Below, piece after piece: positions 6,359-11,944 of a stretch of 11,944 nucleotides of DNA (position 1 is its first letter; every line of letters begins with the position of its first letter). Origin of the DNA: Planctomycetota bacterium (GTDB lineage: Bacteria; Planctomycetota; Phycisphaerae; UBA1845); contig JADFIX010000035.1 of the NCBI GenBank assembly GCA_022566435.1, positions 1 through 11,944 on the forward strand, given 5' to 3'. Position numbers and translations under genes: made by a program. The notes under the pieces are model-generated. The model had not been told where the DNA came from, made no database searches, and was given only the letters and a program-made list of their open reading frames with translations.

Positions 6359-7255
6359 CTACCGGCACGTCCCGTTGGGTTTGCAGTTGACCGAACAGCA
6401 GTCGACGTTCGTCGTACACGGACCGCCCTTCGGCTGACACGGCGGTAAGTCGCACGTGTCGGTGGTTTCGTTGCACGTTTCACTACCACTACACGGATCA
6501 CCGGTCGAAGCGCAATCGGCGATGGCATCGCAGAATTCGCTGCCGTTGCAGAAAGCGCCATCGTCCGGGCAATTGGCGATGTTAGGCGAGTTGACGCATA
6601 TGCCACCCACGCAATCATCGTCGGTGCAGCCGACGCCGTCGTTGCAGTCGGCCGGAGCGCCGCAGGTCACGGCGCAGTCAATGGCGCAGTTGGACTCGGT
6701 CTCACTGCCATCGCACGTACCGTCACCGCAGCACGAGCCGGACGCTGGCACATCCGTACACGAAAAACCGCCACCGTTGCACTCGGGCGTTGTCGAATCG
6801 CAAACGATTGCCCCATCCCCGTCGCCGTCGCCGCAACAGAAACGGTTGTTCGGATTCCCGTTTTGTTTGCCATCGCAATCCGCCGCACAAGAAATACAGT
6901 CTTCACCGTCTGCGGCCTCGCAAACGCCGTTACCGCAGGTCGCGCCGCTTGCCGAAGCGCAATCGCAGGGACAATTGACGCAGTCCTCGCCGGCCTCGCA
7001 AACACCGTCGCTGTCACATGCCGGGTCCTCACAGCTGAGGGGAATGCCGCTAATCGTTGCGGAGTCGAAAAAGAGGGTGCGGTGGACCTCAAAGACGATG
7101 TTGTAACCGTAGGCGACGTAGGCCGTCGCCGGACCGCCGACATCCAGCGTTTGGCTGTGCGAATAGGGCTGCCAGCCGGCGACCATGTGGGTCGATCCTA
7201 CTGTCGTGAAATCCCCCCCGACGCGATCGCAAGCGGACGAAATGACTTGGCTCAC
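6359..7255 (-). CDS. Cysteine-rich repeat protein lacking its N-terminus
   Basis: A 298-residue frame. Residues 1-74 are an unassigned, probably beta-rich piece (AYVAYGYNIVFEVHRTLFF). From residue 75 to the end there are about 40 cysteines in repeats of two kinds: CGNGVCE...GEDC...C..DC (three or four copies, about 75-185), and a CNDG..CTDDDC..G.CV ... FCNGSEFCD ... TGDPC block (about 190-268). The last 26 residues, C-x5-C-x5-DCC-x3-C-x4-C, have the spacing of an inhibitor cystine knot. Such proteins are extracellular, yet the frame starts at a GTG with no signal peptide and a stop four codons upstream. The 5' end therefore looks truncated, and the gene may be a remnant. No catalytic residues were recognised. 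Confidence 0.7.
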   Translation of the reverse strand: MSQVISSACDRVGGDFTTVGSTHMVAGWQPYSHSQTLDVGGPATAYVAYGYNIVFEVHRTLFFDSATISGIPLSCEDPACDSDGVCEAGEDCVNCPCDCASASGATCGNGVCEAADGEDCISCAADCDGKQNGNPNNRFCCGDGDGDGAIVCDSTTPECNGGGFSCTDVPASGSCCGDGTCDGSETESNCAIDCAVTCGAPADCNDGVGCTDDDCVGGICVNSPNIANCPDDGAFCNGSEFCDAIADCASTGDPCSGSETCNETTDTCDLPPCQPKGGPCTTNVDCCSVNCKPNGTCR

Positions 7256-7386
7256 CCCTGTCCGGTTCTACGCTTGTTCAGGCAACCGCTGCCGAAGGCG
7301 TTATTTTAATCACAATCGCTGCCCGAAGCGCAGAATCACCGCTACCGCCCCGATTCCGGCGATCTCTTCTCGATTTCAACCTCCAC

Positions 7387-7415
7387 TTGGCAGGATTCCG
7401 CCGGGTTGCTACAAT
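7387..7415 (+). promoter_or_regulatory. Near-consensus sigma-70 promoter
   Basis: TTGGCA (7387-7392), an exact 17-base spacer, and TACAAT (7410-7415). Transcription would begin near 7422, 28 bases before the ATG at 7450. This placement rules out the in-frame ATG at 7387 as the start of the following gene. Confidence 0.7.
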
Positions 7416-7449
7416 ACGACGCTTTCGTGGCCCGTGGTGGCTGCGGCGA

Positions 7450-7680
7450 ATGGCTAAGGACAAGAGATACAAGATGCCCAGACCCAACAAAGCAACGCGG
7501 CGGCAGAAGATAAATGCTGCGATCGCCTACAAACGCGGCGATCGAAAAGAAGCGTATACCCTATGGCAAAAGGCCTCAGATACCCTGAGAGAAATGCGCC
7601 AGAAGAAACGTACCCGCCACCAGGCCAAGCCCGAGGAAGCACCGAAAGAAACCGCCGAGCCCGCCGAAGCAGCGGAATAG
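7450..7680 (+). CDS. Small basic protein, hypothetical
   Basis: A 76-residue protein starting MAKDKRYKMPRPNK. The first 58 residues are strongly basic (Lys/Arg) and helical, containing INAAIAYKRGDRKEAYTLW, whose second part resembles a short TPR-like helix pair. The last 18 residues are acidic and Glu/Ala/Pro-rich. Basic-then-acidic small proteins of this kind are often nucleic-acid- or ribosome-associated, but no family was recognised. The start at 7450 is set by the promoter at 7387-7415; no strong Shine-Dalgarno is present, so initiation may be from a weak or leader-short mRNA. It is transcribed alone, divergently from the cysteine-rich gene. A weak ACATC/GATGT inverted repeat follows the stop. 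Confidence 0.75.
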   Translation: MAKDKRYKMPRPNKATRRQKINAAIAYKRGDRKEAYTLWQKASDTLREMRQKKRTRHQAKPEEAPKETAEPAEAAE

Positions 7681-7789
7681 CCCCCGATTCGCGTGACATC
7701 CCGATGTACGTGGGGTGGCCGGAGCAGAATTCGTACATGACGGGTGCGAACGCCGTTCAATCGGCCACACCGAGAGTCGCAAGGTCCAC

Positions 7790-7825
7790 CTGCAAGAAAA
7801 ACGAACTCTCCATACATTCTTGCAG
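7790..7825. repeat. 9-bp inverted repeat, CTGCAAGAA/TTCTTGCAG
   Basis: Perfect 9-bp arms (7790-7798 and 7817-7825) separated by 18 bases, in the gap between the small basic gene and the ferredoxin gene. It could be a hairpin, an operator or the core of a small mobile repeat. It lies 51 bases before the second copy of the 32-bp dispersed repeat. Confidence 0.5.
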
Positions 7826-7876
7826 TCGCGATACTACTGAACTGAGGCTTCAAGTGTCCCGCGATTGCCGAAACGA

Positions 7877-7908
7877 GCATGGCGGCGCTGCGCTTGACCA
7901 TGGCACCC
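7877..7908 (-). repeat. 32-bp dispersed repeat, copy 2
   Basis: Matches 4892-4923 at 31 of 32 bases (7890 is G where copy 1 has T). It ends with CATGGCACCC, the inverse of the GGTGCCATG motif clustered at 4779-4844. It lies 36 bases beyond the stop of the ferredoxin gene. Confidence 0.8.
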
Positions 7909-7944
7909 AGGGCTTGACTAGGGTTCTCCAGTCACAGGGCGGTC

Positions 7945-8232
7945 CTAGACCGGTTCGGTCTCGAGGAATTCCGCCAGTGCGGGGATGGCCGTCACCTCTT
8001 TCGTGGGCACCATGGTGATGACGTCCCACGGGCAAACCTGGGCACAAAGCTTGCACCCTATGCAAACGGGCAGGTCGATCGTGCAGATACCCATAGCGTA
8101 GCCGGCATGTGAGGGGTCCGATACTTTGTCGATACAATCGACGGGACACACCACCACGCACGCTTCGCAGCCCGTGCAAAGGTCCTCGTCGAGAATCGCG
8201 AGTTGTTTGGGGAGCTTTTTTTTCTTCGCCAT
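7945..8232 (-). CDS. 2[4Fe-4S] ferredoxin
   Basis: A 95-residue soluble electron carrier. The first cluster motif is CTGCEACVVVCP (Cys19, 22, 25, 29) and the second CIGCKLCAQVCP (Cys57, 60, 63, 67), each the C-x2-C-x2-C-x3-CP pattern that binds one [4Fe-4S] cluster. There are extra Cys at 33 and 50, and a Lys-rich N-terminus MAKKKKLPKQ. The ATG at 8232 is preferred to the TTG one codon earlier; GGTGG sits just upstream. The gene begins 12 bp after the stop of the isochorismatase-fold gene on the same strand, so the two are probably co-transcribed. The redox partner cannot be told from the window. The protein is not fused to any enzyme domain. Confidence 0.93.
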   Translation of the reverse strand: MAKKKKLPKQLAILDEDLCTGCEACVVVCPVDCIDKVSDPSHAGYAMGICTIDLPVCIGCKLCAQVCPWDVITMVPTKEVTAIPALAEFLETEPV

Positions 8233-8244
8233 CAATCCACCGAC

Positions 8245-9051
8245 CTACGGGCGATTAGGATGTCCATAACCGTTTCTACGTGACATCCTAACTGCTTGCA
8301 CGGTCGAAGGCAACTGATCGACGCGAAGGCCGACGGACCGGGACGGTCCACGGGAGATCTTTCCATTGGCAGAATGCCCGTTCTTGCCGTTCTTCCACGG
8401 TCGTCGATAACGGCGGCGTTCGGTAAGCTTGTTCAACAGAAGATCATCCACGGAAATCACAGTCGCTCCCTTGACCACCATCTGCCGAATGGCCAAATCG
8501 CCCGTCGGCTCGTTCCAATAGCCACAGGCATCGGCGATCACCGCGACGTCTTTGTGCCGCGTCAAGAGCCCCAGAACGAGAGTTTTCACCGCCTGTTCGA
8601 GCACGTTCCCGATGACCAGGAACCGCGCCGTGGGCAATTGTGTCAGAAACCGATCCGCCTTCGGATTGGAGAGCAAATCGCCATCGCGCATACGAAACAG
8701 AAGTTGCTGAAAAGTCGAGAAAAGATTCAGGGGAACGCTCAGTGTGTTATCAACTTCCACGCGGGCGCTTCGGGGCAGGATTGTGAAACCGACCTTCGTC
8801 TGACCGTTGGATCCGTCGACACAACATGGCGGAAAATCCGAGCGACGAATGTCGCGAACGCGATGCGAGTCGACCGACGAAACAATCGGGACGCCGTTTC
8901 GCTTGGTCCAAGCGATCACCCGTCTCAGTGCGGGGATCAGCGATTCCCGGTTTGATACCGGATGGGCCCCGCTAATAGAGCAAAAGTCCGTCTGGGTGTT
9001 CATGTCCACTACGACGAATTCGAACTCCGGAGCGTTACTTCGGGTAATCAT
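8245..9051 (-). CDS. Isochorismatase-fold protein with degenerate active site
   Basis: A 268-residue protein. The isochorismatase/nicotinamidase fold is visible: strand VVVDMNTQTDF (Asp16), SVDSH (Asp61/His63, the usual metal-ligand region), DFPPCCVDGSNGQTK, SNPKADRFL, then GNVLEQAVKTLVLGLL and VAVIADACGYW. Active members use an Asp-Lys-Cys triad. Here the Asp is kept, but by alignment to the usual EKxxFDxFxNP motif the Lys is Met121, and the nucleophile Cys of (T)E(I)CV is Ala154. It is therefore probably not a hydrolase. A 57-residue basic, Asn/Gly/Arg-rich tail follows the fold (about 212-268). The ATG at 9051 has a GGAGGGGGGAG ribosome site; the TTG at 9102 is less likely. It lies 12 bp upstream of a ferredoxin gene. 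Confidence 0.85.
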   Translation of the reverse strand: MITRSNAPEFEFVVVDMNTQTDFCSISGAHPVSNRESLIPALRRVIAWTKRNGVPIVSSVDSHRVRDIRRSDFPPCCVDGSNGQTKVGFTILPRSARVEVDNTLSVPLNLFSTFQQLLFRMRDGDLLSNPKADRFLTQLPTARFLVIGNVLEQAVKTLVLGLLTRHKDVAVIADACGYWNEPTGDLAIRQMVVKGATVISVDDLLLNKLTERRRYRRPWKNGKNGHSANGKISRGPSRSVGLRVDQLPSTVQAVRMSRRNGYGHPNRP

Positions 9052-9539
9052 GCAAACTCCCCCCTCCCGAGAGCTACGCGAACTGTTATGCAACTGCAGC
9101 AAAACCTGAAACGACAGCGCAAGCGTTCGCGTAAAATCACAATCGGCTGCTTCCTTCCTTACTCCTCCTCATTCCCGAACATTGAGATGAACTGTCTCGG
9201 GACGACACAGTTTAGCACCGCATCCGACAAATGGCGACAAGACGCCGAAGATAATTTTAAGTCCAATTCACAAAATAGGTTACGGGTCTACCAGTTTTCC
9301 AGAGACACTGTGATTTTTCCCGCCGCGGAAGAGCAATCGTAATTGTTTTCCGGTCGCCACGGGGATTCTTGGCATGTGGGAACGGCCAAAAGGAGGTCCA
9401 AGCCGCTCAAACAAGGCGGGCGAATCGATAGATTGCGAAGAGCGCTCGATTTCGACCGTTTGAGTGACCTGTGCAGTATTTGCCTGATACAGCGCAGAAC
9501 CGGCGACCGCCATTCATGAAGCGGACTGGCCTTGCCGGT

Positions 9540-9560
9540 CGATAAGACACTTGGTTATCG
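9540..9560. repeat. CGATAA-N9-TTATCG inverted repeat
   Basis: A perfect 6-bp inverted repeat with 9-base spacing, upstream of the propeller lipoprotein gene. Its size and spacing fit a dimeric repressor operator, but nothing else supports that. Confidence 0.3.
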
Positions 9561-9640
9561 GACAATAAAAGAGTTTCCGGTCGCAAGGTGGAGGGACAAC
9601 TTCTTCCGCTAAGCCGCGTAACCGATGAGATAGGCAAAGT

Positions 9641-9656
9641 GGGCTCGGCCCTTTTT
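9641..9656 (+). terminator. Weak GGGC/GCCC stem with T5 tail
   Basis: GGGC-TCG-GCCC followed by TTTTT, about 90 bases before the ATG of the propeller lipoprotein. The 4-bp stem is short for a terminator. If functional it would act as a leader attenuator. Confidence 0.3.
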
Positions 9657-9747
9657 CCTGTCTGTCCGTTCGCGGATAGGTGCCAAATTTCCGGACCTGG
9701 GCGTACTCCCTTCGCGGGACGCCCTGCGAGAGGCGATCGCCATTCCA

Positions 9748-10914
9748 ATGAATATGACAACTATATATCGCTTAGTGCTGCTGGGCATGAGCTCGCTGCT
9801 CGCGAGTTGCTGCCTGCTCGATTGGGATAGGAAACATGACGTCAAGGCGCACGAACACTCTATGCTGGCCGCGGCGCGCGCCGGGGAGATTACGCTATTC
9901 GGCGATCTCCATAACCGCGATGCGGGAAGGTACTTCTCGCGATCCGCGATATCTCTCAAGCGCCACACGTATGCGGAAATAGGCGGTGACAACGATGCGG
10001 ATATCACGTCCGACGGCGCGCGGCTCGTATTCTCGTCGACGCGGCACAACATCAGACCGGACCTCTACGTCAAATCCGTCGACGGAACGGCGGTCACGCA
10101 ATTGACCAGCGACCCATCGTCCGACGTGCAAGCGGTCTTTTCGCCCAACGACAGTAGGGTCGCCTTCGCCAGCGATCGGACCGGCAACTGGGACATTTGG
10201 GTCATTAGCCTCGACGGCGGCCAACCGTTCCAGATCACCAGTGGACAGGCCGACGACGTCCATCCAAGTTGGTCGTCCGACGGCTCGAAGATCGTCTATT
10301 GCTCTCGTTCGACACGCGACGGTCAGTGGGAACTGTGGATCGCGGATGCCGACGGCCGCACCGGAAAGAAGTTCATCGGCTACGGGCTGTTCCCGGTCTG
10401 GTCACCGTTGGGCGACCAGATCCTCTACCAGCGGGCAACCGAACGAGGAAGCAACTTATTCAGCATCTGGACGGTCACCCTGGTAGATGGTGAACCGCGG
10501 TATCCGACCGAAGTCGCATCCAGCGCGCACGAGGCGTACGTCCTTCCGGCCTGGAGCGTCGATGCAAGGCAAATCGCGTTTTCCAGCGTAAGCCAACCTA
10601 GTCCTGATGAACTTTCCCTACCGTCCAGCGTGACGCAGATGGATATCTGGATCATGTGGTCCGATGGGCGTGGCAAGGTCCGTCTTACGGACGGACACAC
10701 GGGCAATTTTGCGCCTGTCTTTGCCGCTGACGGTCGCGTGTTCTTCACCACCAAACGTAGCGGATACGAGAATATCTGGAGTTTGCTGCCAGGCCCGGAG
10801 CGGATTTCCCCTGGCCGCGGATCGCTCACCGGCGACCCACGCCCTTCCGCGAATCGACCGGGCATTGATCTCGACGACCGCCATGCGAATAATTCTACGG
10901 AGGGCGGCTTGTAG
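9748..10914 (+). CDS. TolB-like PD40 beta-propeller lipoprotein
   Basis: A 388-residue protein. It starts with a lipoprotein signal: hydrophobic LVLLGMSSLLASC with the lipobox Leu18-Ala19-Ser20-Cys21. About six WD40-like/PD40 blades follow (about 84-120, 127-163, 171-208, 215-250, 265-315, 320-347), with repeats of the type PSWSSDGSKIVY, SPNDSRVAFASDRTGNWDIW and FAADGRVFFTTKRSGYENIW. These are the hallmark of TolB-type propellers, which act as protein-protein interaction platforms in the envelope. Unlike TolB it lacks the N-terminal D1 domain and is lipid-anchored. The Pro/Asn-rich tail is probably disordered. Shine-Dalgarno support is weak (GAGAGG, 14 bases before ATG 9748; another ATG lies at 9754). 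It is followed after 131 bases by a second lipoprotein gene. Confidence 0.85.
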   Translation: MNMTTIYRLVLLGMSSLLASCCLLDWDRKHDVKAHEHSMLAAARAGEITLFGDLHNRDAGRYFSRSAISLKRHTYAEIGGDNDADITSDGARLVFSSTRHNIRPDLYVKSVDGTAVTQLTSDPSSDVQAVFSPNDSRVAFASDRTGNWDIWVISLDGGQPFQITSGQADDVHPSWSSDGSKIVYCSRSTRDGQWELWIADADGRTGKKFIGYGLFPVWSPLGDQILYQRATERGSNLFSIWTVTLVDGEPRYPTEVASSAHEAYVLPAWSVDARQIAFSSVSQPSPDELSLPSSVTQMDIWIMWSDGRGKVRLTDGHTGNFAPVFAADGRVFFTTKRSGYENIWSLLPGPERISPGRGSLTGDPRPSANRPGIDLDDRHANNSTEGGL

Positions 10915-11045
10915 GATGTCGGGATTTACCGAGTTTCAGACAAAAGCGTGTGTATGAATTGGACGATGAACCGGTTGATACGTGGCCTCGCGTAGACGAC
11001 AGCGGGGCCTTGCGCCGCAAGGAACGCGGCGGGAGTCCTGAAAGC

Positions 11046-11702
11046 ATGGATGCGACGGAATTAGAGGCCGGATGGCGGCGAGTCTGGAGACGTTGGATTG
11101 GGTCCCTGATCGGACCTGTGCTGGGCGTTGGCCTGACGGTCGGTTGCGCGGGCGAACAGCGCGTCGCGCGGGTTCGCATCGCCAATGAGACATTCGGACC
11201 GATGACGGTGGCGGTGGCTCCGGCGTTGAACCTGAGCGGCGCAGCCGATTTCGATCCGGATCGGTTCGCAGACCTGATGGCGAGCGAACTAAGTTACGTC
11301 GAAGGCGTGACCGTCGTACCAGTCAGTCGGGTACTTGCCATGTTGACGGCGCAGGGGCACGTCACCGTGACCTCGCCCGAACATGCGTGGGAGTTGGTGA
11401 AGCAACTTGGCTCGGATGCGATCCTAGTTTTTGCGGTAACGGAATATGACCCATACGACCCGCCCAGCATCGGAATCTCCGCTCAACTGTACGGCAGGCG
11501 ACCTGGCACAGGCGGCGGGTCGGTCGATCCGGTCGCTCTGTCGCGGCAGGCGTCGCTGGCAAGTTCGGCGCGGAAGTCTCTCGCGGCGGTATACCCGACA
11601 TCGCCGCGGAACGACAACCCGCCCGGAGCATTGCCCGTCACAATGGCGTTGCGAAACCTCAGTTCAGCCATGAAATCACGTTTGGGCTGGTTGATGCCCT
11701 GA
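11046..11702 (+). CDS. Lipoprotein of planctomycete type, 3' end replaced
   Basis: A 218-residue frame. A basic RRVWRRW n-region, a hydrophobic core and the lipobox LTVGC (Cys34) mark a lipoprotein. Residues about 53-150 form an alpha/beta domain (MTVAVAPALNLSG, then VVPVSRVLAML, then PEHAWELVKQLGSDAILVFA, then EYDPYDPPSIGISAQLYG). This resembles the TolB-N/CsgG-like fold of envelope lipoproteins; from memory, similar proteins in planctomycetes run on for about 100 more residues. After VDPVALSRQAS (residue 170, base 11555) the frame is only the antisense of the minus-strand gene and stops by chance at 11702. The gene therefore looks 3'-truncated. The start at 11046 has GGGAG 10 bases upstream; an in-frame GTG at 10950 would place charged residues before the signal peptide. 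Confidence 0.7.
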   Translation: MDATELEAGWRRVWRRWIGSLIGPVLGVGLTVGCAGEQRVARVRIANETFGPMTVAVAPALNLSGAADFDPDRFADLMASELSYVEGVTVVPVSRVLAMLTAQGHVTVTSPEHAWELVKQLGSDAILVFAVTEYDPYDPPSIGISAQLYGRRPGTGGGSVDPVALSRQASLASSARKSLAAVYPTSPRNDNPPGALPVTMALRNLSSAMKSRLGWLMP

Positions 11703-11815
11703 GAACCAATCTGGAGATTGGCATCAAGAGCGTTTTGGGCCCAAGCAGGACTTGCGGCGGCCAGAGCCGCTCCTGCACACCCAATGATCAAGGCGTTCGT
11801 TGTTCGTTGGTTCAC
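11483..11815 (-). CDS. Secreted planctomycete protein, 3' end lost
   Basis: A 110-residue frame starting at GTG 11815, with GGGGAGGA about 6 bases upstream. It has a signal peptide, with core ALIIGCAGAALAAASPAWA cleaved after AWA (residue 26). The mature start, NALDANLQIGSQGINQPKRD followed by AELRFRNAIVTGNAPGG and FRGDVGYTAARDFRAEL, is one I recall as the conserved N-terminus of a long (several hundred residues) secreted planctomycete family of unknown function. After residue 88 (base 11552) the frame becomes the antisense of the plus-strand lipoprotein gene and ends within 22 codons. The gene is therefore truncated at the same point as its convergent neighbour. The alternative GTG at 11848 overlaps the predicted -10 box and is rejected. 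Confidence 0.7.
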   Translation of the reverse strand: MNQRTTNALIIGCAGAALAAASPAWAQNALDANLQIGSQGINQPKRDFMAELRFRNAIVTGNAPGGLSFRGDVGYTAARDFRAELASDACRDRATGSTDPPPVPGRLPYS

Positions 11816-11846
11816 AGTGGTCCTCCCCAGGGTTGGAGCCGCATCC

Positions 11847-11852
11847 ACTATA
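11847..11852 (-). promoter_or_regulatory. -10 box of the minus-strand secreted gene
   Basis: On the minus strand this reads TATAGT, a good -10 element, placing transcription start near 11840, 25 bases before GTG 11815. The -35 (TTCGGT at 17-base spacing) is poor, so the call is tentative. Confidence 0.35.
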
Positions 11853-11944
11853 CACCTAGTCGGCTCAGGACCGAAGCCAATCTTGGATATTCGAACTCAA
11901 GCATCTTTTCTGGAGCATTCAGGGCAACTCGGACCCTCTCTCCG

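Larger units (their letters stand above)
9052..9747. other. 700-bp region without a convincing gene
   Basis: The 5' flank of the isochorismatase-fold operon (minus) and of the propeller lipoprotein (plus). One minus-strand frame (9513-9280, 77 residues, MAVAGSALYQANTAQ...) has an ATG but no ribosome binding site and no recognisable domain, so it is not called. A CGATAA/TTATCG inverted repeat (9540-9560) and a short GC stem with a T-run (9641-9656) may be regulatory. I see nothing else. Confidence 0.5.

Noticed and set aside
6456..7106. Plus-strand open frame of 216 codons, Ser/Pro/Gln-rich
   Set aside because: Antisense to the cysteine-rich gene; low complexity follows from the repetitive Cys/Gly/Asp codons.
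2653..8279. The 10-mer CCGTTTCTAC three times (2653, 5636, 8270)
   Set aside because: Three copies of some 10-mer are not far from chance in about 12 kb, and one copy lies inside a coding region, so it was not called as a regulatory motif.
9280..9513. Minus-strand 77-codon frame
   Set aside because: No Shine-Dalgarno and no domain; ordinary coding-like codons alone are not enough.
9580..9660. Possible riboswitch leader before the propeller lipoprotein
   Set aside because: Purine-rich segments and a short stem with T5 are present, but no known aptamer consensus (including c-di-GMP and cobalamin) could be matched by eye.

Overview
The window looks like chromosomal DNA from a planctomycete, probably an uncultivated Phycisphaerae-like lineage. 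The evidence is its moderately high GC and loosely packed genes, several secreted or lipid-anchored proteins of planctomycete type, two ECF sigma/anti-sigma modules, and short palindromic repeats scattered between genes. Only ribosomal protein L28 (rpmB) can be named with a gene symbol. No tRNA, rRNA, CRISPR array or transposase was found.

Layout. Positions 1-539 (+) hold the last codons of a probable ECF sigma factor, translationally coupled (ATGA overlap) to a zinc-finger, single-pass anti-sigma factor. Facing it on the minus strand (2652 down to 723) is a second module: ECF sigma factor, ATGA-coupled membrane protein in the anti-sigma position, and a secreted Spy/CpxP-like protein. This is a plausible envelope-stress operon. 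Positions 2794-3166 (+) are the rpmB promoter and gene. Positions 3272-4333 (+) are a sigma-28-like promoter and an acidic protein of unknown family. A small proline-rich gene (4652-4351, -) appears broken by a one-base frameshift.

Positions 4653-6358 are gene-poor and rich in repeats and hairpins, with one small secreted protein (5558-5301, -). Positions 7255-6359 (-) encode a cysteine-rich, toxin-knot-like secreted-type protein that lacks its N-terminus. A short basic protein (7450-7680, +) has a near-consensus sigma-70 promoter. A second copy of a 32-bp dispersed repeat follows. On the minus strand, an isochorismatase-fold protein that has lost two of its three catalytic residues is followed 12 bp later by a 2[4Fe-4S] ferredoxin.

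On the right, a beta-propeller (PD40/TolB-like) lipoprotein and a second lipoprotein lie on the plus strand. The second lipoprotein runs head-on into a minus-strand secreted-protein gene. Both genes stop resembling their families at the same place, about 11550, and from there each reads the antisense of the other. This suggests a rearrangement breakpoint or an assembly misjoin.

The best candidates for new biology are the degenerate isochorismatase/ferredoxin pair, the sigma-28-promoter unknown protein and the convergent gene junction. I did not find a clearly novel multi-gene defence or biosynthetic system. All family assignments were made by eye from the sequence, without database searches.
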